Source: Saccoglossus kowalevskii (Eukaryota; Hemichordata; Enteropneusta; Harrimaniidae). From it: a stretch of DNA of 19,228 nucleotides. The translations under genes were made by a program, and so were the position numbers. The notes beneath the pieces are model-generated. The model did not search any database and had not been told where the DNA came from. It worked only from the letters and a program-made list of their open reading frames with translations. Below, piece after piece: positions 1 to 10,333 of the stretch. Position 1 is the first letter of the stretch. Each line of letters opens with the position of its first letter. The stretch lies in contig NW_003143815.1 of NCBI RefSeq assembly GCF_000003605.2, forward strand, positions 42,712 to 61,939, written 5' to 3'.

Positions 1-75
1 GAAAGTCGATTATTCCAAAACAAAAGTGCTCAATACAAAGTTTATGTAAAGCGGATGAATACGGTGATCGAGGAA

Positions 76-600
76 TTAATACACAACTACATGAATATTG
101 AAACTCGACAGCACTGTTTCGTAAGGTACAAGTACCTTTGTGATGGCGGGTGGGTGATTACTCTCCTTGTGTACATATACCAAGTTGGCATTAGGCTTTA
201 TGAAGGGACTGTACGAACTTTCAATGAGGTTTAGCGTGACATCAAGGAAGTTTACGATTTTCTTGTTTGCTTCGATCGTGATCTTTAGGCCGTTGTTTTT
301 AAACACGCGACAGATAGCTTTTTTGATTTTTTCAGTCTCTTTGGGTGAGGCGTCTAAGGCGACTAAGCCATCATCTCGGTATAAACCAATGTGAACTTTA
401 TTTTTTAACTGTGCTTTGAGCTGTGAAAGCAGGAAGCAGCCCACAAGTTCACAGGTCTCTGCGCCGTCGAAACTTCCCATTGTAACATCAAACGTGTTGG
501 AGCCCGTCTCCTCTTGTTTTGCATGCATTAAAATGGCGAATACAATTCCAAACATTGTTTGAGAAATGTGAGCAAATTCATGATTTACAAATGATTCCTA
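76..600 (-). pseudogene. Reverse-transcriptase fragment of a Penelope-like (or related) retroelement
   Basis: The minus strand is open from an in-frame stop at 598-600 down to the stop at 76-78. An ATG at 553-555 would give 159 residues. From that Met, the frame carries a [15 protein letters not shown] block (residues 18-33), the catalytic box YRDD at 59-62 (bases 370-381), a K-x-NGL-x-I-x-I block (about 86-94), an NFLDVTLNL block (102-110) and a SNHPP block (132-136). The YxDD box and the later FLDV motif are typical of reverse transcriptases, and FLDV is reminiscent of Penelope-like elements. Similar proteins are, from memory, abundant in cnidarian and other invertebrate genomes. Similarity fades after about residue 140, and no thumb, endonuclease or terminal repeats are visible. 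Residues just before GSNTFDV look shortened compared with family members. I read it as a dead, truncated copy. The exact retroelement class is uncertain. Confidence 0.8.
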
Positions 601-1551
601 TTCTTGGTTTCACTTGCAACATTGTCATGTGGAAATTTTGAATAATATGCCCTGCAATAAAACATTAAATACAATTCGCACAATAATAAACATACTATAT
701 GTACAACCAACGTACGTATGCATTAGGTCAGTGAGAGAATACTATGGACCCAAAAAGAAATCCGCCACATTTGACTCTAAGGTGTGTCATCAAACACGTG
801 ACAGTGATGTCATCTGATAACTTATGTATTATAGTGTATTCGTATTTACCACAATCTCACCATCATTTTATCTGCCAGAAAGTTTTAATGTTGTGGTTAC
901 TATTTCTCAAAATCCTAGATTTAAGAGTTCGGATGGAGGCAAGTGGGATATTGCTGTGAGGATGAGGAAATTAAAATATCTGGAAAAAGCTGGCTCTTAG
1001 AGTAAAAAAATCAAGACACAAATCTAAGTATCCAGAAGAAGTTTAAGAAGTCTCGGTAATCTCATGTTTAGCTTGATATGTCACTGGCATATAATAACTA
1101 AATCTAGGATTGTTAATATATTTGAATGAGACACGAAGGATTTCGACCAGCAGGGAAATACAATTTGTTCCAATTTGAATATTGATTCTCTTTTAAAATG
1201 TATATCGTCTAAACTCGAAATACATATTATCAATCCGAAATTCCTGCATACCGATATTGACATCTTCAGTGTTAAAACATTTTGTATCAATTTTGTACTT
1301 TTAATTTTGTCTCATAATATATGGAACGACTAGAGCCATTTGATAATTGCTTGATGGATAATGTTCTTATTGCGTAACTTTAGTTAAGCACGTGGTTATG
1401 GAAGTCCAAATCATTGAAACTGTTTTTGCTGGTAAACGTATATATATATTTCTCAAAAACAACCTATTTTAATGAATTATTTTGTTAATTTACAATAATG
1501 ATATTCCACCATCACCCAAAAGACATATCCAAATATAAAAAAAAAGAAAAT
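601..1551. other. Non-coding stretch, no gene recognised
   Basis: Only short open frames on either strand (under about 72 residues), with no recognisable domain and AT-rich composition. CACGTG E-box cores occur at 795-800 and 1389-1394. The missing N-terminal part of the retroelement was looked for on the minus strand here and not found. Confidence 0.5.
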
Positions 1552-1740
1552 AAAAGTCAACATAAATCAACATATGAGGTTTTGAATGACAAGAAAAAGG
1601 GTCAAGGAAATGTAATCAATTCGAGAGTTTAGAAAAGAGGTAAAAGGATCAACGCAATGTCACGTATGGAAATCTCGATGAAAAGAACAGAGTTCAACAA
1701 AATAGAGCTTAGAATATAAAGATCAACGAAATTAAACATA
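1552..1740. repeat. Degenerate short tandem-like repeats, about 45-bp period
   Basis: An A-rich stretch in which a loose motif, AAAG-(G)-RTCAAC/G-nnAAT, recurs. The TCAA cores sit at about 1556, 1601, 1648, 1693 and 1722, so the first four intervals are near 45 bp and the last is shorter. Several copies are followed by a TATG about 15 bases on. The copies are strongly diverged, so this may be an old satellite-like array or a chance pattern in purine-rich DNA. Confidence 0.3.
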
Positions 1741-1970
1741 TGAAATTATGGTCTAGCACACGTGGAGAGCGCATCCTCCATAAACGCAAGGGGATATATC
1801 TAACTCATAAACGTGTGGAATCAATGGGTTATTTTGACGTCGATTAAACGACTTAAATAGTGTTTATTTAATCTATAGTATTTTAGGTTGATTCATCTGC
1901 GATCGACTTGCATCGTTCCAATTTGCAACTTTGAGAGCATTGCGTTTCTTGTGTGTGCTAACACGTCTAA

Positions 1971-2013
1971 GATATAATATATATATAATAAGATGTAATA
2001 TATATATATATAT
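1971..2013. repeat. Interrupted TA dinucleotide repeat
   Basis: Two runs of alternating TA separated by the short interruption AGATG. This is an ordinary low-complexity microsatellite. Confidence 0.8.
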
Positions 2014-4006
2014 TGAATTTTACATTTACTTTGGGATATTCTTGTCTTAAATAATGTGGTATAGAGTATTCCGAATATTAAATGTCAGAGTGACTGTTTT
2101 ATCCCTTGAGAATTGTATTGGGAATTTAAAATTCAAAACACATTGTACATACGCAGATTATTATGATGTGTATACGAGCAATGACACAAGTTGGTCATAA
2201 AAGCATAATCAACTGCTGCAATGTAGAAAGTCGCGTATGCAAGAAAAAAAAGGAGTTATTCAGCTGCTTAATTCGCAAGTTATATGGAACGCGCACAAAT
2301 TCGATATATAAGCAGAATCGATTGGCGCAATAAACAGCCTGGTATATTATTTCAACTTCGATGAACGTCTACATGCAAAACCACCATCCGTATGCTGCAG
2401 CCAAAGCTACGATCAATGTAGACAATTTAGTTATAGACGCATAATCGACTAAGATAATTATGCTTTAAAAATAATCCCAAGAATACCCAATATTACCTAT
2501 TTAGCATATAAATCTTACGCAATCGATCGTTCGAGATAAGGGGCAATAAAGAAATCTAACTGCGAGTGAAATTATTACAACATAGCACACATATTCTTGA
2601 AATGTGTATTTATATATTTTTTTGAAAATGATGATATTGGTCGTTAATTATGTAATAGTGTCATCACTGTGTAGTTACAACAAATTACCAACTCATATTG
2701 AAAGAAGATATATACCGCAATCCCCTAACTATTTATAGACACGTGGTTGAACCGGAGATTGCCTCGACTAAATTATAGTTCCTCTTCTAAAGATTTAAGC
2801 AGTTCATATTTTTCAGAGGCCGTCATTATTTCTGACAATGAATGCACTTCCTTTCGTGAATGAACGCCAGTGGGTATTTCACAATAATCGCTTTTCGAAT
2901 CTAATGTTGTACTTGTGTCGACTACTGTGGTTATTCAACGTGGTAAATGTCCATCTTCAGTTCAGTTTCACTTACTTTACTTGTACACAATCATTTATTA
3001 CAGATCTGTTTTGGAGAATTTATGTTGGAATATTTTGTCATGTAACTAAACGAAGCCAAAAACATTATTTTTTTGCTTTGATGATTTTATTGCTGTCAAA
3101 GTGATGCTTATTTAAAGCATTTGGAAATGGTTTCCTGACGGCCATTTTGTTGAGGCAATTATATATAATAATACATCCTTCATTTGTACTTTTGTTCACG
3201 CAAAATGTTTATGAAATTTGATTTCATTTAATTTGTCAGAAATTACCATAAAGCAATAAAGATAACGATAACTAATAATAGGATTAATATGTATCAGAAA
3301 GAATTAGAAATAGTTGAACATTGATAAGCCACCTACACATAGTATGTTACTGAATTATATCATTTCGTTGTGTGATTTTATTAAAAACGACCAACTGGTT
3401 TCATATATATGTGTATGTATAACCATTTAAGAGATACTGACTGTGTCATTGTCAGTAACGTAGCGTATATGTTTTATATTGGTGGTCCAATTTGTTTCTG
3501 TTTTGTGAAAGCGATTTGTTCTTTTTACAAATTTAATATACGCAACGTCTTTATGCACATGATATCACAGCCTAGCACCCCACAGACAAGTTAACAAAAT
3601 ATCTGGAATTTGGTTGATCGCATACAACTGCATTACATTAAAAATGTTAGTAATGAAATTACATGCAATAAAATTGAAATCAAATAACCATATCATAACA
3701 CGTTTCTGCCAGTCTGTCGTAACGACCACGTAACAACCCTTACTCAATCGATTATTTGTCAGTTCGTAAATTACCTACCCTGGATTAAAATGCTATCTTT
3801 ATGTCAATATATGTCGAAGTAATTTGTTGATAACGGCACAAAGATTCCACGTGCAAACATTAAACATTTACGAAGAACGGAAATGAATTAACATGCGATA
3901 TTAAAAGTCAAACAGCGCATACCGTAAATGTTGTTTGTTCACTGCTGTCTACGTTGCTGTGTGAGGTGGGGTGTTTACGATATTTGAAAGTAGCTGCACA
4001 CACACC
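2014..4006. other. Non-coding stretch with no recognised gene
   Basis: The longest open frame (2838-3104 plus, 88 residues) is rich in Phe, Leu and Tyr, as expected from AT-rich random sequence, and has no motif I recognise. A phrase GCATAATC-A/G-ACT appears twice (about 2202 and 2440), each near a CAATGTAGA, hinting at a faint old duplication. CACGTG occurs at 2740-2745 and 3848-3853. A perfect forkhead-type core TGTTTAC lies at 3972-3978, just upstream of the candidate promoter described next. Confidence 0.45.
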
Positions 4007-4084
4007 TATAAAACGTTTAACTAATTGCACTGTGGTCTATTCGCCGTGCAGCACATGAGCGATACAGAACATTACTCCTACACG
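4007..4084 (+). promoter_or_regulatory. Candidate TATA promoter plus short first exon ending in a splice donor
   Basis: TATAAAA lies at 4007-4013. An initiator-like CTATTC has its A at 4039, 32 bases downstream, which fits the TATA-to-start spacing of animal core promoters. A donor-like ACG|GTAAGA follows, with GT at 4085-4086, so a 46-nt first exon (4039-4084) is possible. It would contain an ATG at 4055 followed by nine open codons up to the donor. TATAAA and GTAAG are each common by chance in AT-rich DNA, so this remains a hypothesis. If real, it could be a distant first exon of the plus-strand secreted-peptide gene at 16.5 kb. Confidence 0.25.
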
Positions 4085-4096
4085 GTAAGATTAAAT

Positions 4097-4746
<650 letters not shown>

Positions 4747-4786
4747 ACATATCTGTATACATATATTCATAGCAATACAGATATGT
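4747..4786. repeat. Perfect 12-bp inverted repeat with 16-nt loop
   Basis: ACATATCTGTAT at 4747-4758 is exactly reverse-complementary to ATACAGATATGT at 4775-4786, with a 16-base spacer. It could form a hairpin in DNA or RNA. The arms are too short for a microRNA precursor, and pairing does not extend outward or inward. Confidence 0.6.
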
Positions 4787-5673
4787 GCCCGGTGATTTTA
4801 TTTTATTTTATTTTGTTAATGTTTTTTCTGCCCGGCTACACTTTTGGAAACGAGTGTCACTGTTGTTTCCTGACTATTTTGTATGTGCAAGTTTGCAAGT
4901 TCTTACATATAGTGCATTTTTGCCACAAGTCATATTCATGTTTGGGTGTGTCCGGTGTTTGAGAGTCCGATGTCATCAGATGTTTGAATTTGGTCAAATC
5001 GCATGATATAATCTGCTTAAATTACGCACATGAAAGAAAATAAGAAAATAATCAATTGATTTAGAACACGTTGCAATAAGAGACTCGCTGTATCAACAAA
5101 TTTACAATATTGAAAAATTTCTTGTTTTCATTACTGCCAATTAATTATTCATGGACACATCATCGCTAATTTATGCTTGATATACACTGTCTCAGTCTGT
5201 TACTGGTATGACGTCAGTGACACTGAGATGATGGACAGCACATATTGCAATTTATCGAGTTTCGTTTTATGGTTTTAGCTAACACAGTTCACCACTCGTT
5301 AAGTGGAAATTTGACCGACATTTTCACCGTTACATCTGGGGGTTATTTTTGAAACCTGGGTATTTTAGGACATCGTTGTTTTTTTCAGAAAATTAGAAGA
5401 TGTGTCATGGAATCATTTAGAGTTGTTGTAAATTCTGCACATAGATTGGCAAATTGAACCGTGCTTGTTCATTTTCATTGTTAATGCGTTTTATGCGAAT
5501 GTAATCACATATAATCGTATAAAAATAACGCACTACATCGGCCAATATTACGGGCATGTGATTAACTTATATTACTACAAGGAACAACGTATGTCCATTG
5601 TGTTATTAGCAACACGTGAATTATATATAATTTAAAACGACTCCATAGTTAATTAGTAGCATGATTATGTTTA

Positions 5674-5692
5674 ATTATTAATGATTAATAAT
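5674..5692. promoter_or_regulatory. 19-nt ATTA-rich palindrome (possible homeodomain site)
   Basis: ATTATTAAT-G-ATTAATAAT is a perfect inverted repeat of 9-bp arms around one base. It contains TAAT and ATTA cores facing each other, the arrangement bound by homeodomain dimers. In DNA this AT-rich the chance of coincidence is real. Confidence 0.2.
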
Positions 5693-6676
5693 CTTTCAGC
5701 ATTATGTTTGTACATTGTGTCATTAAACTTTTCAATTCTGATATGTACATGTTAAAGAATGATGAAACTCTTAACTGTACTAAAATAATTGAGTGAGCTA
5801 TATTGCAGTAAAAGAAAGTAAACATCAAAGTCGAGTATTTGATTCAAGATGATTCTTTAAATATAACTATCAAATAAATCGTTTGTTTTATGGCTTCACA
5901 ATGATTCACCATACCACGCCGTGAGCAGTCTAAACAATGCACATTTACGAGTGAGAATATAAAACGATAACAGTCTAATAATTTTCCACAATCTTCAAAT
6001 AAATGAACGATTCTATATTTTAAAGACACTTTAAATCATAATATGTGTTTATACAGATAAAACAATAAAGTTTTGAAACACTTCAAAGCTCACAATAAAT
6101 AATATTGTGTCTAATCGTGTATATACTCTAATGCTACTGATAGACCCGGTGAATGTGGTGCATTTGTCAAACATGAACAGTATTTACTGTCCACAGAATA
6201 CAAAATACACAATTCGTGCTTTGTTGTAAGTGAAGTCAGGATCGATAACAACGCACGTAATGAGAATTGTACTTCCATCTTCGAAAGTGTTCTAATAGAA
6301 CTACTATCAATTGTTCTATGTAATACCAAAATGATGCGATGTGACCTCGGGGTCATCTTCTTATTGTCACTCAGTCATATAGTTAGCTTTTAGTGTCAAG
6401 TTATATTACATTGTAATCAATGCAGCAATTATGATGAAGCAGTTAACTTCAATCGAGCGTACACGGAAAGCGAACCACATTAATACGTCTATTGTTGCTT
6501 GACTTGCCGAGTGATGGGCGGTAAATGGAAATGATGCCAGTCATATCAGGGATATGCCTAATAGATCAGAATTACTAAACGGGGTTATGAACTAGATATG
6601 ACAAGCGACAGGTATTTTCTAAACAGCATTGTGTCGTGGATAACAAAATAATGTAATACAAAAGCATTGATATTTA

Positions 6677-6689
6677 GAAAATTCTAGAA
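6677..6689. promoter_or_regulatory. Perfect three-unit heat-shock element match
   Basis: GAAAATTCTAGAA fits GAAnnTTCnnGAA exactly, the binding site of a heat-shock-factor trimer. No gene start is recognised nearby, so function is unproven. Confidence 0.25.
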
Positions 6690-7278
6690 TCGCAGAATCT
6701 GATATATTCTTGATATTCTGTCTAGTTTGTTGAAAGTGTAAAGGATATGTATTCAAGCCTCTTCGCTAAGTACAGACTGTGCCACTCAATGCAAATTGCA
6801 ACTGGTTCAGCATCTTTACCACACGTTTCCTAGAGATTCGAAGTCGAAACAATCGTATGGAAATTATTAGGAAATTTAAAAACACACATTCCATTTTCAG
6901 ATTAACATAGTTTCAATTTTCATTTTCGCAGTAGATTTGGACTAATTGACACGCGACTTAACAAATATAACACATTTACTTCTCGTTATTCACTCACGTT
7001 AGAAAAACACCTGATTTAACTCGTGCTTTGCATGCTTGCAATTCACTTTATTGTCAACATGTTGATGATTCATTGATATTAGACCGTAGATTCCGTGATG
7101 TTTGAAAATCGCGTTCCGAAAAAAGACAAATATTGACCTAATTGATTTTGCACAAAGCGACAATAATCGGAAGCATATCAATGACTAATACAGGTCCAGT
7201 AATGACTAACGCGTACGTGTTTTATTATTTTGTTTGAATCATTAATGACAGAGGTTAATAATCAAGTAGTAACAACAA

Positions 7279-7314
7279 TGTATGCATGCATGTATGTATG
7301 TATGTATGTATGTA
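7279..7314. repeat. ATGT/ATGC tetranucleotide microsatellite
   Basis: About nine tetranucleotide units, the second and third being ATGC variants and the rest ATGT. It is a short simple-sequence repeat. Confidence 0.95.
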
Positions 7315-9849
7315 TAACTCACAGTTTTGCTTAACGTATCCTTCATCATAAGCTTTTAAATCGTAGATTTGTATAATTATTACATTTATAGAATAGGTAC
7401 ATACATGATGGCTATTTTGTACCTGATCTTGGCTTGTTATAGCAATTTTTATATGACACTCTAGTCTGAAAAATCACAGTCTGTTTTCTGTTACCCTCAT
7501 ACCACTGTCGTTTTCGGTGGTTCACACAAGTACAATGCACTCAAAAAATAGCGTCATCGTTGTATAGAGATAATATTATTTTGATGGGCATTAAGTGATT
7601 TTTGTCATAACCTTGGATTGTAGCAGTATTGTATGAAATGTAAAGGTCGTACACTATATTGACAGGATATAATATATTACTTATTATAATTTCCATTCAT
7701 ACGCGTGTACAAATGTTCATTTAAGTGAGTGGCCGTGAAAATATGACTATGGGAGTGTGTTCTTAGGTTAGAGTAACTGAGTGGCAAAACGTTTATATCG
7801 ACGCCTCTTGGAATTTACCGCATTCGTGTCCAATTCAAATATTAATCAATTGAAATGGTGCAAACCCAAACCACGATATTATCTGAACAGTGATTTGTTT
7901 TGTTGATTTATCGAGCGATGGCAAAGAAAGCATAGTATGTATTAAACACGTAATATACTATTAGTTGGTTCACACTGCAATTTGTTTTGCCAATTTTGAC
8001 ATATGCGATTAAAACGAACATACTTTTTGTTTCTTTGTTTATATTGTCAAACTTTCACTAACCTGAATAAAATCTACAGTAGGGCTTGATTTTACTCTCA
8101 TTTTTATGCGTGGAGTTCTACAAGTTTTGTTAAATTGAAGTGAAGACATTAGTTTTAATTAACAGCGAAAGGTATTATAATGTGTGTTAGAAAACAAGAG
8201 TCAATTTAACGAGTATATAGTATTGTGAAAGATGTTAACACTATATATAAATATTTTCCTGTTTTGTAATCAAATTGGTAGTTGTTGCACGAATAACCAC
8301 AGCAATATTGTTTAATTTAACGTGCCATTTACTATTCATTATTACTCATCTGTCCACAGATACGTGTGTTACAGAAATGAACGAACCTAGCATTCAGTAT
8401 CACAAATTACGTTTATATCTCAATATGTCGGTGGTTTTGTATAATATTTCATGAATTATTATCAGAAATTCTAATAATTAAAATATTTCGGACAATTACC
8501 AGATGTCAGCTAAAACGCGTCATTTCCTAGTAGCTATATGGTAAACTGGCCGTAATTGGTATTTTATGTACATGAACCAGAACGCTCTTAGATGTCTTGT
8601 ATACGCGATTACGAACAGCGATCACTGCGTTGGGCTTAGTCTTTAGAAGCTTCGAAATGATCAGATGTGACAAACTGACTATAACAAATTCACAACACTA
8701 CAAAATCAGGTTTATTAAACTCGTGTAGTAGTTTTCACTTTCTTATCGCACAGTCCCAGATATATTAAATTTACTACAATTGTGATATTATAATGTCACT
8801 CGTCTTCTCTAAATATATATATATTTAAAACCAATACAGGGTCGCTGACATTTAATCTGCCACTGGTTTCACGTTGGTACTCATCTTTGCCTTATACTAA
8901 ACCAATTGTTAATCTGGACTGACAAGGCTGTAGCATAAAAAAGTGTTCAGAAAACCATCAAATCATTTTACCAATACGCTTCCAAATTACCGTTTCATTT
9001 ATGTCATTTCCTCTGTGAGCAAGGCATTAGCTGAGTACAGGAAACGTGTTGATGACCAAAAATGGTGCATTAGTTTTAAAACAATGACCCACTGGCGTGA
9101 AAGTATTATATTCTCCGCGATTGGGGGTTACTAGAGAAGTGGTAAGTTTAGTGCAATCACATTTAAATGTAGTTTTGAAGTGTACATGAACTTGAACTAT
9201 TTCAAATAAATGTATTCATTGACATGTCAGCGTCACGGACGTATGTTCAGAAATAATCCGTCGACTCCGAAATACCCACTGATTTGAAAAAAAAATGATG
9301 GTGATAAGAAAACGATCGGAAATCACATATTTCTATAAAACCAAACTATATCGTAGTGTAAACAGTTTTACATTCGAATAACACCTATGCGGTATATAAA
9401 CACGGATGAGCAGACAATTTAAAATAGTGTGATGTATCATAAAGTGATGTCGAAACACTGTGACACTCAGTACATAACTACCATTTTTATATATAATGTT
9501 TATTTTCCACTTCATAAAAAGCATGTATTGGTGCTTCGCTGTATTTCCCGTGAAAATATGTGTTTTTAATTGTTCGTGAGTGGCTGAACTTTTCAAATTT
9601 GCGATTTTTGCTTCGATCGCGACAAATATTAGAATTCAGAAGTACGAGGGTTTTAGAGGGTCAATTAATAAAACCAAAAAGACGGCTTAGTGCTTTCGCA
9701 CGTTGAGATTAAAACAACTTGTTCCATTTCTTCTTGATAATGCTGAAATACCCCTCACTATACGAGCCTCCACCCCGTTCGACTGAATGAACGAGTCGTA
9801 TTTAGCACATGCCTCTGTGTTATAAAGCTAGAGCAAAGTTACGAGATAA
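7315..9849. other. Non-coding stretch
   Basis: No convincing gene on either strand. The open frames at 8943-9134 (plus) and 9333-9596 (minus) show no motif. A donor-like GTG|GTAAGT occurs at 9142, just after the stop of the 8943 frame, but no acceptor or promoter pairs with it convincingly. A TA run is present near 8813-8824. Confidence 0.4.
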
Positions 9850-9982
9850 TATAAAAAAGATCGTACCACGGTGTATTCATTCGACCGTTGTGTTGCATTG
9901 TTACACAGGGACAGGCACGTTTCGACATAGTGTAAGTGAGACGTTAAAAATACGGACAGAACTGTACGAATCCGCATGTTAG
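9850..9982 (+). promoter_or_regulatory. Candidate TATA promoter with first exon and two donor-like sites
   Basis: TATAAAAA is at 9850-9857 and an initiator-like TTCATTC has its A at 9879, 29 bases on, a canonical spacing. Two consensus donors follow: AGT|GTAAGTGAG (GT at 9932) and TAG|GTAAGATC (GT at 9983). They would give first exons of 53 or 104 nt. The first exon would begin ATTCGACCGT, close to the ATTCGCCGT of the candidate unit near 4039, which may be a shared start motif or chance. The stretch 9760-9990 also looks less AT-rich than its surroundings. It could be an alternative first exon of the secreted-peptide gene downstream. Sequence alone does not settle it. Confidence 0.28.
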
Positions 9983-10171
9983 GTAAGATCTTGATCTTTA
10001 CACTTAATAGTTAACACATAATATTGCTGGGTGGATTTCCAAGTTATATTTTTATCGGAAGTATTTACTCATCATCGGGGAAACTGCAGTGATTGTGTTG
10101 GCGTCATTGACAGTGGTGTGGGGGTGGGTTTTAAGGATGTTCACGTCAATCAAACTGTCAATATTACGTAC

Positions 10172-10333
10172 TATATAAGATTGCCACGCGGGGGTCAATT
10201 GCGCTTAGCTTATTTTATAACACACATACGGTGTGCGTTGTGAATCTGTGGACTGGAGACGATCAAACAATCGCATTGAAGTGTGTGTGTCTATCCAAAC
10301 TACAAGCTAAGGCATTTGAAATCTGAGCTGAAG
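10172..10333 (+). promoter_or_regulatory. Weak candidate promoter and exon ending at GTACGT donor
   Basis: TATATAAG at 10172-10179 is followed by TCAATT at 10195-10200 (25 bases from the TATA, slightly short) and then by a donor AAG|GTACGT with GT at 10334. The interval is relatively GC-rich for this window and contains GT-rich runs. It is the weakest of the three promoter-like units. Confidence 0.18.

Larger units (their letters stand above)
4787..7278. other. Non-coding stretch with scattered motif-like sites
   Basis: No protein or RNA gene recognised. Minus-strand open frames at 5844-6029 and 6111-6356 and a plus-strand frame at 4785-5006 are short and featureless. Sites seen are a full CRE palindrome TGACGTCA at 5209-5216, overlapping the odd palindrome TCAGTGACACTGA (5213-5225), an ATTA palindrome at 5674-5692 and a heat-shock-element match at 6677-6689. 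Isolated polypyrimidine-AG sequences (about 5389, 6900 and 6930) look like splice acceptors, but no open exon with a matching donor follows them. Confidence 0.4.

Noticed and set aside
167-394. Plus-strand 75-codon frame
   Set aside because: It is the antisense shadow of the reverse-transcriptase frame on the minus strand, which carries recognisable RT motifs.
2838-3104. 88-codon hydrophobic plus-strand frame
   Set aside because: Phe/Leu/Tyr-rich composition is expected from T-rich DNA. There is no motif and no splice or promoter context.
4747-4786. Hairpin as a microRNA precursor
   Set aside because: The stem is only 12 bp, too short for a pre-miRNA, with no extension of pairing.
5370-6930. 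Several polypyrimidine-AG acceptor-like sites (about 5389, 6900 and 6930)
   Set aside because: No open exon with a donor follows any of them. Such tracts are common in T-rich DNA.
9333-9596. 87-codon minus-strand frame
   Set aside because: No recognisable family or motif and no flanking splice signals.
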